Counted from the first letter of the stretch, positions 8,912 to 18,865 are shown. The stretch: 64,000 bases of DNA from Chloroflexaceae bacterium (GCA_012031225.1 JAAUTZ010000001.1:93084-157083); one strand, 5' to 3'. Notes: generated by a model not told the origin, from the letters alone. Numbers and translations are program-made.

Positions 8912-11900
8912 CTAGTTAAGCGGGATAGTAGTGCTACCGTTAAAACCGGCTGGTGACCAGTCACCTTGAGTCTTAGCCCATCCCCAACCAATTTCCCATT
9001 CAGCATACGGACCGCTAGAAAAACTAGCAAGTCTGCTAATAAACTCGTATTTACCTGAAACGCGCACCCCTGCTTCTGCGGTGCCGCCGGGTATGGAACC
9101 TCCCACAAATATTCTCCCCTCAAGGCTCCCTGTTATACTGCCAGAGATTTTGGGTTCTATCCGCGCTTGGAATGTAGATAGAACTACAAGACTTCCACAT
9201 ATCTCAACGGTTCCATCTAAACTTCCGGTGAGGCCAAACTGAAGAGGACCATTTAGAGGAATCTCTACTTCAGCTTTTCCGTATCCTTTAATTGCCACAC
9301 AGCTTCCGTACGCAGCGGCTATTTCCTTGTTGATGCCATCATAGTTGAAGCTGATGGTACGTTTGACCTCACCAGAAAAACCTCCTGCTAGTAGGAACTT
9401 AAATCCCTTTCCTCCCAAACCCGGAACCCAAGATGGTAGCTTGGCTGACCACCCGTCTTTACTCGGTATAGCCCAATCTTTTTTTATCGAACGAGATTTA
9501 GTCACTTCGAGGAAGAGTTGCTTTTCAGCTGAAGAGAAACCTATCGTGAGAGTAACCTCTGGTGGTTTGGATGGCTTTTTACCACAATCAGACTTAGCCT
9601 TCGAGATCTCCGTAGCGTCATTTCTTTCTCGATTACCACGAGTTTTTGAGGATCGCTGTTGATTACTCTTTTTTTGACGATTCTCTAGCGTCTCTTTCAC
9701 TCGTTGTTTAAGTTCCTGCGCTTTCTTACGGAGACGTTCCTGTTCTCGAATGAGTTGTTCTCGTATCTGCTTTTGTTTCTCACGCACAAAATCCTTGGCT
9801 CGATCATATGCGCTCTTAATTTGTCGCCCAAAGTTGCTTACAGTACCTTTAACTAAGGTCGCAGCTCGAGTAACTAAGGTCGCAGCTCGAATGAGGAACA
9901 ATCCCTCAAGATCCACAGCATTGATCGGGTTCGCTTGCACGTACAGGTAGCGGTGCAGATCGAGCATGTCCTCGTAGTTGGCGGGGTACGGGTCAGGCGT
10001 GAGGAAGGTGCCCGTTGTGCTGTCGTAGTAGCGGTTGCGGGCATAGTGCAGCCCGGTGTAGCCATCGCGCTCGTAGCCAGTGTAGGCATCCTCCGTCGGC
10101 AGGGCAGACTCATCCCCTAACAGGTTGCCGTAGTCGTCGTAGCGCATGGTGTCTGCGCTGGCAAGGCTGCCGGTGCTGTCGGTAGCACCGGTCACGCTGC
10201 CTAGCCCGTCGTTCTGGAAGTAGCGCGTTGTGTCGTCTTCGGTGGTGGCGAGCTTGTGGAACGCGGTGTCGTACAGGTAGCGGCGTTCGCTGGCTTCATC
10301 ACTCACGCTGGTGCGGTAGGATTGCAGCACATCCCAGATCTGCCCATCGTCGTAGCGATACTCGTGGCGCACACGTAGGGCGTTCAGGCTGTGGTTTAGC
10401 TCTTCACGCTCAACACGCCGCCCGAAGCCATCGTAGGTGTAGCGTTCGCGGGTGTTGCCTTTGACCCGCCAGCTTGCGGTGTCCGCGTCAAGCACCTCGA
10501 CCAGTGCTTCGAGCATGCGCCCTTCGGCGTTGTAGGTGTAGGTGTCGCGGCGGTTGGGGGCAAACATGGCCGTGCGGTAGCCGTCGCTGTCGTAGCGGTA
10601 GAAGCTCTCGCCAAGCACACTGTCGCCGCTGCGGAGCAGTTGGTTCAGGGCGTTGTAGTCGGTGGCAATGCGGTAGGTCTCGGTGATGCCCGCCCGTTGG
10701 CGCGTGCCGGTTTGCAGCAGGCGGTTGCCCACATTGTCGAGCGTGTAGCTCGTGGTGCGCCCATCGCTAGCCACACTGCGGATCAGCCGATCCAACACAT
10801 CGTAGGTGTAGGTGGTGGTGATCGTGCCCTGCGGGAGCAGCTCAATCATCTGGGTACGCTGGTTGACGGTGTTCAAGGCATAGCGATGCTGTGTCTGGAT
10901 TGCACCATCCGGTGCCCGGTGGGCCTGCTCCAGCAGGTTGCCAACGGGATCATAGTCGTAGGCAATCGTCACGCCGTTGGCTTGCCGCATCAGTGTGGGG
11001 CGACCAAGGGCATCGTAGGTGGTGGTGCTGGCCCCACTGTTCGGCTCACGCACTTCGGCCATGCGCCCGTCGGCATCGTAGGCGTAGGTTGCTACTGCGC
11101 CATCCGGGTAGGTCAGGCTGGTGCGCTGACCGACGGCATCATAGCCATAGGCAGCCGTGCGGTTGTTGCCATCGCTGCTGGCAATCAAGCGGTTGAGGGC
11201 ATCGTAGGTATAGCTGGTGCGCCCGCTGCGGTCATCCATAAAGGTGCGGTTGCCGTTGGCATCGTAGCCGAATGTCACCTCGCGGGTGCCGTCGTAGACC
11301 AGTTCCACCATCCGTCCGAGGTCGTCATAGGTCATGGTGATGAGCGTGCCAGAAGGCAGTTCAACCGCCGTCTGGTTGCCGCGCTGGTCATACTGGTAGA
11401 GCCACACATGGCCGAGTGCGTCGGTCTTGCGGATTCTGCGCCCTTCCGCATCGTACTCGTAGCGGGTGGTATTGCCATTGGCATCGGTCTCACTGAGCAG
11501 GTTGCCCAGCGGATCGTAGGTGTAGCTTTGGCTGGTGCCATCGGGGGCGATCAGTTGCACCACTCGTCCGGCGGCATCGTAGCGCATCTGCATCGTGCGT
11601 CCCAGCGCATCTGTCTCGCTGATGTTGCGCCCTAGTGCATCGTACTCGTAGGTTGTCGTGCGTCCGGCTTCATCTGTGACGGTGAGCGGGCGACCAACGG
11701 CATCGTAGGTAGTAGTGCGGGTTTGTCCCAGTGCGTCGCTCTGGGCAACCAACCACCCTTCCTCGTTGTAGGTAAAGACGGTGGTGAAGCCAAGCGGAGT
11801 CGTCTCGCTAATCACCCGCCCAAGTGCATCATAGCCCGTGAAGCTGGTGCGCCCCAGCTGATCGGTGGTAGACGTAATCCGATCCAGCCGATCATAGGTC

Positions 11901-12505
11901 GTAGCAGTTGTATCGCTAAGGGCATTCGTGATTGCAACGGTGTTGCCAGCCTCATCGAAGGCATAGCTGGTGGGGTTGCCGCGATAGTCCACTTCCACAT
12001 CGGTTTGACCAGCGGCATCGTAGGTGGTGATGCGGGTTGCCCCCAGTGGGTCACGCTGGACAATCTGCCGATCCAGTGCATCGTATTCATAGGTAGTGAC
12101 AAAGCCATCCGCATCCTGCATCGCGATCAGGCTATCCATCGCGTTGTAGGTGTAGACCGTCGTGTAGCCCAGCGGCGACACCCCCCGCACCTTGCGCCCC
12201 TGTTCGTCGTAGGTGGTGGTGGTGGTCTGCCCGCGTGCGTCGGTCTGGGTAACAACGCGCCCCTTCGCATCGTAGGTCATTGTCATCACTGCACCCAGTT
12301 CATCCACCATGCGGGTCATGCGGTTGAGGTCGTCATACTCCATGCGCCGCACCTGCCCCAGTGGATCGATCTGGCGCACTTGATTGCCGTTGGCATCATA
12401 CTCGTAGCGGGTCACGGCACCCGTCGCATCTTCCATAGCGATCCGGTTGCTGGCGAGGTCGTAGGTGTAGATGGTCGTGTAGCCGAGCGGGCTAATCTCA
12501 CGCAC
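8912..12505 (-). CDS. RHS/YD-repeat protein, C-terminal fragment with core end and variable tip
   Basis: This 1197-residue frame carries about 40 YD repeats (patterns such as TTYEYDALGR), then the conserved end of the RHS core near residue 830-870, including GYTGLHYARNRYYDSTTGTF and NPINAVDLEGL. The remaining 330 residues are unrelated to the core: a charged, coiled-coil-like stretch (REKQKQIREQ onward), a basic linker, and a glycine-rich beta-type domain ending STTIPLN. No known toxin motif was recognised there. The true protein almost certainly begins at 17271. The upstream fragment runs in phase until about 12537, where one missing base shifts the frame, and this fragment resumes with REISPLGYTT. 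The ATG at 12505 is internal. No immunity-type gene lies in the 90 bases downstream. Confidence 0.85.
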   Translation of the reverse strand: MREISPLGYTTIYTYDLASNRIAMEDATGAVTRYEYDANGNQVRQIDPLGQVRRMEYDDLNRMTRMVDELGAVMTMTYDAKGRVVTQTDARGQTTTTTYDEQGRKVRGVSPLGYTTVYTYNAMDSLIAMQDADGFVTTYEYDALDRQIVQRDPLGATRITTYDAAGQTDVEVDYRGNPTSYAFDEAGNTVAITNALSDTTATTYDRLDRITSTTDQLGRTSFTGYDALGRVISETTPLGFTTVFTYNEEGWLVAQSDALGQTRTTTYDAVGRPLTVTDEAGRTTTYEYDALGRNISETDALGRTMQMRYDAAGRVVQLIAPDGTSQSYTYDPLGNLLSETDANGNTTRYEYDAEGRRIRKTDALGHVWLYQYDQRGNQTAVELPSGTLITMTYDDLGRMVELVYDGTREVTFGYDANGNRTFMDDRSGRTSYTYDALNRLIASSDGNNRTAAYGYDAVGQRTSLTYPDGAVATYAYDADGRMAEVREPNSGASTTTYDALGRPTLMRQANGVTIAYDYDPVGNLLEQAHRAPDGAIQTQHRYALNTVNQRTQMIELLPQGTITTTYTYDVLDRLIRSVASDGRTTSYTLDNVGNRLLQTGTRQRAGITETYRIATDYNALNQLLRSGDSVLGESFYRYDSDGYRTAMFAPNRRDTYTYNAEGRMLEALVEVLDADTASWRVKGNTRERYTYDGFGRRVEREELNHSLNALRVRHEYRYDDGQIWDVLQSYRTSVSDEASERRYLYDTAFHKLATTEDDTTRYFQNDGLGSVTGATDSTGSLASADTMRYDDYGNLLGDESALPTEDAYTGYERDGYTGLHYARNRYYDSTTGTFLTPDPYPANYEDMLDLHRYLYVQANPINAVDLEGLFLIRAATLVTRAATLVKGTVSNFGRQIKSAYDRAKDFVREKQKQIREQLIREQERLRKKAQELKQRVKETLENRQKKSNQQRSSKTRGNRERNDATEISKAKSDCGKKPSKPPEVTLTIGFSSAEKQLFLEVTKSRSIKKDWAIPSKDGWSAKLPSWVPGLGGKGFKFLLAGGFSGEVKRTISFNYDGINKEIAAAYGSCVAIKGYGKAEVEIPLNGPLQFGLTGSLDGTVEICGSLVVLSTFQARIEPKISGSITGSLEGRIFVGGSIPGGTAEAGVRVSGKYEFISRLASFSSGPYAEWEIGWGWAKTQGDWSPAGFNGSTTIPLN

Positions 12506-15500
12506 CTTGCGCCCGATGTCGTCATACTCGTGGCGGTCGTCCGCCCCAGCGCATCAGTCTCGGCAACCATGCGCCCCATGTCGTCATACGTCATCTCGCG
12601 GCACTGCGCGAGCGCATCACACTCGCGGCGCGGGCGATCAAGAGAGTCGTAGGTGGTGGTGCGAGCATTGCCGCGCGGATCAATGGTGCGAATCTGGTTG
12701 CCGTTGGCATCATACTCATAGCGGCTGGTGCGGCCCAGCGGATCGGTCATACCCACCATGCGCCCTTCGGCATCGTAGGTGGTGCTCGTAGGATTGCCGA
12801 GCGCATCAGTCACGGCGACTGGGCGGTCATTGGCATCGTAGGTATAGGTTGTGGTTGCACCGCGCTTATTGGTTTCGGCGAGCACGTTGCCCACCGCATC
12901 AAAGGTCATCACGGTGGTGAAGCCGAGCGGGGTTGTCGTGTTGATCGGCTGTCCGAGATCATCGTAGAAGATGCGGCTCACTGCACCGACCTGATCCACT
13001 TCCTGTATCTGCCGCCCCGCCTCATCGTAGGAATAGGCGACACTGCTGCCATCGGGATAGATCACGCGGGCGACGCGGTTGAGGGCATCGTATTCGGTTT
13101 GCGTCACGGCACCCCGTGCATCCTGCCGCGCAGTAGCACGGCTCGCTGCGTCGTAGGTGGTGCGCTCCACCGCGAAGCCCGTGGGGCACACAGCGGGATC
13201 GCATGGGTCACGGGTTTCGATCTGGCGACCAGCGGCATCATAGACGTATTCGGTGGCGCGTCCGAGGGCATCGGTTTCACGGATCAGGCGTTGTTCGGGG
13301 TCGTATTCGTAGGTCGTGCTGGTGCCATCGGGGGCAACAGTCTCAACCAGATTACCAACTGGGTCATACACTGAGCGCGTAGTTTCCCCCAGTGTGTTGG
13401 TGATTGCTGTAGTGCGTCCGAGGGCATCATAGGCATAGGTGGTGGTATTGCCGCGGAAGTCGCGCTGCGCGGTGATCCGATCAAAGGCATCGTACTCGTA
13501 GGTCATAGCCTCGCCGAGCGCATCGGTTTCCTCAAGCAGGTTGCCCATCGTGTCGTATGCCAGCGGGAAGGACGCACTGATCGGGTCGCTGCTGTCCATC
13601 AGGCGGTTGAGTTCGTCGTAGTCGAAGGTAGCAATGCGCCCCTCGGCATCGGTGTAGACCGCCGTATTGCCAAAGGCATCATATGCCATCAGGGTGGTCT
13701 GCCCTAGCGCATTCGTGATCGAGATGGGCAAGCCTTGCGCGTTGTGTAGGTAGCGGGTTTCGCCGCCAGTCTTGTCGCGCTCGAAGATCAGATTGCCCAT
13801 GCTATCATAGGCAAAGGTGCGCGTATGGCCCAGTGCATCACGCTCGGCAATCATGCGGTTGTTCGCATCATAGGTGTACTCGGTGCGCTGCCCAAGCGGG
13901 TCAATCATTGCGGTGCGGTTGTTGCGGGCATCGTATTCGTAGGTGGTCACGTTGCCGAGTGGGTCAGTGGCGGTGAGCATGTTACCACGTGTATCATACG
14001 TCCACTGCCACACGGCACCGGTGCGATCCTGCTTGGCAATGATATTGCTCTGGGCATCACGGGTATAGGTTGTGATGTGTCCGAGTGCGTCAATCTCGCG
14101 GATCAGGCGGTAGTCAGCATCGTAGAAGTGGGTCGTGGTGAAGCCCAGCGTATCGGTAAAGACACGGGGGAGCGTGATGTCGGCTCCGTAGGTGAAGAAG
14201 CTCTCAGTGCCATCTTGATCAAGCTGACGCACCACGCGCCCCTGAGCGTCGTAGAAGTTGCGCACATACGCATTGCCATTGGGCGTAAAGGCGGCGGTCA
14301 GACGGTGGTTTGCGTCGTACTCGTAGCGATAGGTTGAACCATCCGGGCGCGTGACCTCTACGAGATCGCCATTGGCGTAGGTATACTGCACGCTGCGCCC
14401 GGTGCTGGATGCAAGCTCGGTGATGAGACCATTGCTGTAGGTCATCGTGTAGGTGATGCCAGCACTGTGCTGGATAGAAACTGGCAACGCGCCACTGTAA
14501 GTCACCGTGATCTCAGAGGGATGCGGGTGGCTAATCCGCACAATGCGCCCGTTGGCATCGAAGTGGTAGTTGGTCTGGTCAGGCAGCGTGAGGACGGAGG
14601 TGCCATCAGTTGCCCGTACAAGGGTGCCGATGTCTTCGCCCTGCCCGATGTAGGTGCCTGCGAGGTCGAGGGGATTGCCAATCGTGAGGTCGCCGAGGAA
14701 GTAGGCAACACTCCCGTCGGTCATCCGCACGAGTGCCGATTTGTCGTTGCGGTAGGTGACCCGCATATCGTATGCCCACGCCGTACCGAAGCCAAAGGGG
14801 CCGGCAACATCCGCCGCATCGAGGGCGTTGTACCAGCGGGTCACAGCCATTGGCAACCCAACGGCTGGCTCTTGCAGATCGGTGGCATCGGCGAAGAAGT
14901 TGCCCGTCGAGGTGTTGACTGGATCGCCAGCGATGCCGCAGTGCGGTGGATAGCCGCGCTCAGCTTCACGCGGTGGCGGTGGCGGATTCTGGACCCGTAA
15001 GAAGGCACTGCCTTGTCCAATTAGAGGGCGCCATGTTGATTCGTTGAGAGGCAAATGTTGTGCCTCGACTTCATACACACCGGGTGTTGCGTAGAAATTT
15101 GAGGTGTTGTAGGTGAAACGTTCGCTGGGATTGAGCCGAATTGAACTGGTTTCGTTAAATGATACGAAGCTGTTTTTGACAAGTGCCCGCACCCGCCCCT
15201 CAGCCGGCAGTGATCCATTCGTATTGATAACAGTGAACTGTGCAGTTGCTGTGCCACCTTCTGGCGGCAGATCACGCGGGGAGACTGAGAGGGGGCTATC
15301 TAATTGCAAATCGGCTGGAGGAACAACATTGAGGGTGAGACAAGGTTGGCCACTGCCCGCCGGAATAGTACCTCCAGCAAATGTCGCACAGACATAGTAG
15401 CTGGCAGCATTGTTGAAGCGCACGGTGTTGGCATAATTATAGGTGCCGCCCAAAGGCCCAATTCCTACATTAAACTGAGCGAAATTGGGTGCTGCTCCGG

Positions 15501-17271
15501 TGTTAGCCTGAATAGGTCCGTTATAGGCACCGCCCCCATTATTCCGCACGACGAAGCTCGCTGTGACATCGGTGCCTTGTGCGACAGTGGAGCCGGGTGC
15601 AAAACTCATATCCGTCTGCATGGAGAGGATAGGATTCTCAGTAAAATCAATTTGGAGGTAGGGATGCACACTGTTCGGAGGTTGCTCTGGCTCAGGTGGT
15701 GCAGTTCGAGCTGCCCAGAAAATGCTTCCACCAGCCATACCTTCGTTAGCGGATTGGATAAGAATGCCGTAATTCGGCGTACCTGTCTGCCATGCACGGG
15801 CATAGTCTGTGATGTCCCACGCTTTGAAGTTGTCAATACTAGCATCAACTTCGGTACAACAACGCTCGTCAGTCACAGTGGGCTGAGTGTTCCATGTCAA
15901 ATCATTGCTAAGGTTGCCATCATTCTGGAGTGGTGCCCAGTTTTGACCAACTACCCGCGAGACCCGAGTTTGATACGTGCCAGCCTGCGAAATGTACTGG
16001 AAGAGACGAGCACGGGCACTGGTAATGACTGAGCCGGGCGGCAGCGCAGGAAATCCGTACTGAATAAATGTGCGCGTAACTGCTTTCCAGTTCCCACCAT
16101 TCGGACCAGTGGACGGATCATAACCAAGGTAGAGGCGTGCTTGGTTCCACGTTGAGATGGTTGGAAACCGCTCTTGTGCATAGGTATCTTCTACGACACC
16201 TTGAATACTTGTGGCAGCCAGTGCCGGATCAGTGCTGATGCTTGTTCCCAACAGTTCAAGCGAGATCGGGAACACGGGGCTTGCAGTGCGAAGCCAATCA
16301 CGGTCAGGTTCTAAGGTAAGAACGTACTGACCAGATCCTTGATCAAGGACTGCGACAGTCACCGCACCCATCCGTTGGCGGGCATCAATCGCAACCGCAC
16401 TGAATGTTAGGATAGCATCGTCGCCAGTCAGTTGGAGCAGCGCGTCAGTATGCGAGATCACAAGACCGGGGGCAGTGAGGTCAAACGTGATCGGCTGCTG
16501 TGTGGCAGCCCGGCTCTCCAATTGCACCCCGATAAATACACCATCAGCTAGCGGTGCATAGTGCAGCGCGGTATCGCGGGCAATATCAGCAAACGTAATA
16601 ATAGCACCGTGCACCGTGCCAGTTACTGCACGGCTTGTCTGCGGAGCAAGGGTGAAACGGGTATCACCTTGTGCGAATGAAAGAGCAGCGACGTTGAAGC
16701 CTGCTTGCAATGCGGCAGTATCCGGGTCAGCCGCGATGCTCACGGTGATGTCGTTGGCAGCGTTCTGATAGACCCCCTGCTGCTGGAGATCAGACACCAG
16801 CGTATTGTCAATCTCTGCCCACGCACCTGTGGTATCAATATAGTGGATGGGAGCAGCGTAGGAAAGTGCGTAACCACTCCCGTCTGGTCGTTGAAACACT
16901 TTGGCATAGCGTGTTCGCAAATCAATGCGCTCTGTAGCGGGATCAGCGGCGGAACCACTACCCCCCACCACCAGTGGCAGATAGACCCGCTGATCAAGGT
17001 TCTGGGCCAGCGGTGCCGCCGCCGGGATGGTGCCGGGGGGCAGAATATCGTCGAGTTGGGCAGCGGGAGGTGCCTGCGGCGGAGTGTGGGCTTGCGCCTG
17101 CTGTAGGGCAGACTCCGCCTGTGCTGCGAGCGGTGGGGGGTAGAGCAGGGGCGTGGATGGCGGGGCGGCAGATGGGCTAGCCTGTGCCGGCTGTGCGGTG
17201 ATCAAGGGAGCGAATAGCTGAACTAGCAGAACCAGCAAAACCATCTGATGCAGGACACGCTGTGTCTTCAT
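12412..17271 (-). CDS. RHS/YD-repeat protein, N-terminal fragment with signal peptide
   Basis: Residues 1-31 are a Sec signal peptide ending AQPAQA. A short VYLPLVVGG motif occurs near residue 100. Residues about 350-540 match a DNRLRE-type domain (DTYAQ, WNTQPTV, WDITDYARAWQTG, NYGILIQ). Beta-rich CARDB-like segments follow. Near residue 775 GDPVNTSTGNFF and the W/Y-rich block after it mark the DUF6531 start of an RHS shell, then YD repeats run to the end. The last 25 or so residues (after DALGRTT) are out of frame: inserting one base near 12537 restores HEYDDIGRKVREISPLG and fuses this to the next fragment, giving about 2,790 residues. An AAAGG ribosome site precedes the ATG. Secreted RHS shells usually enclose a C-terminal effector; here that tip is unidentified. 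Confidence 0.88.
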   Translation of the reverse strand: MKTQRVLHQMVLLVLLVQLFAPLITAQPAQASPSAAPPSTPLLYPPPLAAQAESALQQAQAHTPPQAPPAAQLDDILPPGTIPAAAPLAQNLDQRVYLPLVVGGSGSAADPATERIDLRTRYAKVFQRPDGSGYALSYAAPIHYIDTTGAWAEIDNTLVSDLQQQGVYQNAANDITVSIAADPDTAALQAGFNVAALSFAQGDTRFTLAPQTSRAVTGTVHGAIITFADIARDTALHYAPLADGVFIGVQLESRAATQQPITFDLTAPGLVISHTDALLQLTGDDAILTFSAVAIDARQRMGAVTVAVLDQGSGQYVLTLEPDRDWLRTASPVFPISLELLGTSISTDPALAATSIQGVVEDTYAQERFPTISTWNQARLYLGYDPSTGPNGGNWKAVTRTFIQYGFPALPPGSVITSARARLFQYISQAGTYQTRVSRVVGQNWAPLQNDGNLSNDLTWNTQPTVTDERCCTEVDASIDNFKAWDITDYARAWQTGTPNYGILIQSANEGMAGGSIFWAARTAPPEPEQPPNSVHPYLQIDFTENPILSMQTDMSFAPGSTVAQGTDVTASFVVRNNGGGAYNGPIQANTGAAPNFAQFNVGIGPLGGTYNYANTVRFNNAASYYVCATFAGGTIPAGSGQPCLTLNVVPPADLQLDSPLSVSPRDLPPEGGTATAQFTVINTNGSLPAEGRVRALVKNSFVSFNETSSIRLNPSERFTYNTSNFYATPGVYEVEAQHLPLNESTWRPLIGQGSAFLRVQNPPPPPREAERGYPPHCGIAGDPVNTSTGNFFADATDLQEPAVGLPMAVTRWYNALDAADVAGPFGFGTAWAYDMRVTYRNDKSALVRMTDGSVAYFLGDLTIGNPLDLAGTYIGQGEDIGTLVRATDGTSVLTLPDQTNYHFDANGRIVRISHPHPSEITVTYSGALPVSIQHSAGITYTMTYSNGLITELASSTGRSVQYTYANGDLVEVTRPDGSTYRYEYDANHRLTAAFTPNGNAYVRNFYDAQGRVVRQLDQDGTESFFTYGADITLPRVFTDTLGFTTTHFYDADYRLIREIDALGHITTYTRDAQSNIIAKQDRTGAVWQWTYDTRGNMLTATDPLGNVTTYEYDARNNRTAMIDPLGQRTEYTYDANNRMIAERDALGHTRTFAYDSMGNLIFERDKTGGETRYLHNAQGLPISITNALGQTTLMAYDAFGNTAVYTDAEGRIATFDYDELNRLMDSSDPISASFPLAYDTMGNLLEETDALGEAMTYEYDAFDRITAQRDFRGNTTTYAYDALGRTTAITNTLGETTRSVYDPVGNLVETVAPDGTSTTYEYDPEQRLIRETDALGRATEYVYDAAGRQIETRDPCDPAVCPTGFAVERTTYDAASRATARQDARGAVTQTEYDALNRVARVIYPDGSSVAYSYDEAGRQIQEVDQVGAVSRIFYDDLGQPINTTTPLGFTTVMTFDAVGNVLAETNKRGATTTYTYDANDRPVAVTDALGNPTSTTYDAEGRMVGMTDPLGRTSRYEYDANGNQIRTIDPRGNARTTTYDSLDRPRRECDALAQCREMTYDDMGRMVAETDALGRTTATSMTTSGARCVRLARSATRPSTPTTSPATGSLWKMRRVP

Positions 17272-17703
17272 CGTAATACCTTTCTCGGCGAGATACCCCA
17301 GTAATGACGCTGAACCCGATGTATGCCTGAGTGCCTTATTCCCTGTAGGCTTTTGCGTTGAGAGCCACTATCACAACCGCGTGATCTGTTGCGAGTGCAC
17401 CCGTACATTGGCGCGTTACAGAGTGCACTACCTAATGTAGGCGGGAATTGTGGGCAGGAATGATATACTCTCACTATTCTCAATTCAATGCATAAAATAC
17501 AAATACAGCATGGATTTGCTGTAGCATATGAAGCATTAAACTTGTTCCCTGCTACCTATCATAGCATACTTGCACGGCGAAAGTCTACCCTCTGGTTTTC
17601 GATTTTGGGAATTTTTGGTAGAGAAAAATTTACGCTCCGTGAATTCCGTGACTACCTTCAGCCTACACCTATCTATACCGTTACGAATAGGTATTTTCCA
17701 TCA
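17181..17703. repeat. Left arm of a long imperfect inverted duplication
   Basis: This arm covers the RHS signal-peptide codons and about 430 bases upstream of its start. It matches the reverse complement of 18122-18630. The identity is high from the start codon through the run GGGTAGACTTTCGCC and its flanks, then decays towards the outer-gene-distal end. The spacer between arms is about 420 bases. Confidence 0.85.
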
Positions 17704-17790
17704 TTGATCCACTAGCCTGAACCAAAGGTGAATATGGGTAAGTCGTTGCTCCACGCTGAACCCTGAACATGTGTAGACATTCCACACTCC

Positions 17791-17925
17791 TCAGATTGGA
17801 TTATTTGTGTCCCGTGTGCGACTCGCGTCGAAATACGACCCACTACTGAACTGTCCAGCAATAGATGGAAGGGCTTCCGTCATTGGAACCATCCCGCATG
17901 CCGGATACGCAATATTATTCCAGCC
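17791..17925 (-). pseudogene. Remnant of a GWN-YP type secreted-protein domain
   Basis: The reverse frame reads GWNNIAYPACG, then EALPSIAGQFSSG and YFDASRTRDTNNP before a stop at 17791. I recognise this as resembling a module of large secreted Chloroflexota proteins (GWNL.YP ... ALASI.G.Y ... YDAS.T..P). It has no start, and frame breaks flank it, so it is a fragment of a lost gene lying inside the spacer of the inverted duplication. The resemblance is from memory of the pattern and is not strong. Confidence 0.35.
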
Positions 17926-18121
17926 GGTCTCGTGCAACGGAATATCGAGTCTTGACATCAAGGCGTAGCCCCAGCCCTGCGTCGGGGCGATCTGGGGCGA
18001 GCGTGAACGGTGCTGCTGGACTATGCGATGCCGTGCTGCAACCTGCCGAGGTTCTCGCCCTTGATACTATTGAGTTGCCATGATGGCATATTTACACTCC
18101 TCAAGACATGAAATATCACCT

Positions 18122-18630
18122 CATGGAAAATGCCTATCTGTAGCAGTATAGTAGATGTAGGCACGGAGCAATCAACGAATTCACCGAGAAGAACTATTTT
18201 GCCCCCAAGGATTCCCAAAATCGAAAACCAGAGGGTAGACTTTCGCCGTGCAAGTATGCTATGATAGGCAGCAGGGAACAAGTTTAATGCTTCATATGCT
18301 ATAACAACCATATCCTCTTTTTGCGTTTTATGCATTGAATTGAAGATATTCAGAGTACACTATATTTTACCCACGTTTTGTATTCCATCCTACAACGCAA
18401 CAATGTATGGTTGCACCCACAACAGATCACGCGATTGTAGTGATGGCTCTATGCCTCAAGCACAACCGCACGTAGGGAAATAAGGCACTCACGCACACAT
18501 CGGGTTCAGCGTCATTACTGGGGTATCTCGCCGAGAAAGGTATCACGATGAAGACACAGCGCGTCCTGCATCAGGTGGTTTTGCTGGTTCTGCTATTCGC
18601 TCCCTTGATCACCGCACAGCTCGCACACTG
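18122..18630. repeat. Right arm of a long imperfect inverted duplication
   Basis: Inverted copy of 17181-17703, about 14 bases shorter, including a 9-base loss inside the signal-peptide codons. It places an RHS-type upstream region and start codon in the plus orientation in front of a decayed reading frame at 18548. Confidence 0.85.
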
Positions 18631-18780
18631 GCGCAACTCACCCCCGCAACCACCCTGCTAGCCACCATCCCTTATCAGGGCACGCTGACGGATGCGAACG
18701 GCACGCCAAATCAACGACTCGCTGCCGATGACGTTCAAGCTCTACGCCGCACCGAGCGGTGGTGAAGCCCGATAGCACAG
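18548..18780 (+). pseudogene. Decayed secreted-protein gene with RHS-type signal peptide
   Basis: ATG at 18548 starts MKTQRVLHQVVLLVLL, nearly identical to the RHS signal peptide, but the frame stops at 18659-18661 after 37 codons. In a second frame TTLLATIPYQGTLTDANGTP follows directly, and in a third LPMTFKLYAAPSGGEA, then a stop. The order YQG-LTD-NG-P ... L-MTF-LY is the usual start of a Chloroflexota secreted/tail-fibre-like family. So at least two frameshifts have broken this gene, and nothing recognisable is left beyond about 18780. Confidence 0.7.
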
Positions 18781-18844
18781 CGTACCGGCGCGAATGGCAT
18801 AGCTTGATGCCTGAGCAATAGCTAGATCGCATTAAATTACTGAG

Positions 18845-18865
18845 TATTTATATGAACTATAAATA
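18845..18865. promoter_or_regulatory. A/T-rich palindrome upstream of the vWA gene
   Basis: TATTTATA (18845-18852) and TATAAATA (18858-18865) form a perfect inverted repeat with a 5-base spacer, 67 bases upstream of the vWA-protein start. It could be an operator or part of a promoter; no direct evidence. Confidence 0.3.

Noticed and set aside
10640..12652. Plus-strand open frames of 309-331 residues
   Set aside because: Antisense of the YD repeats of the RHS gene; the repeat unit leaves one reverse frame open.
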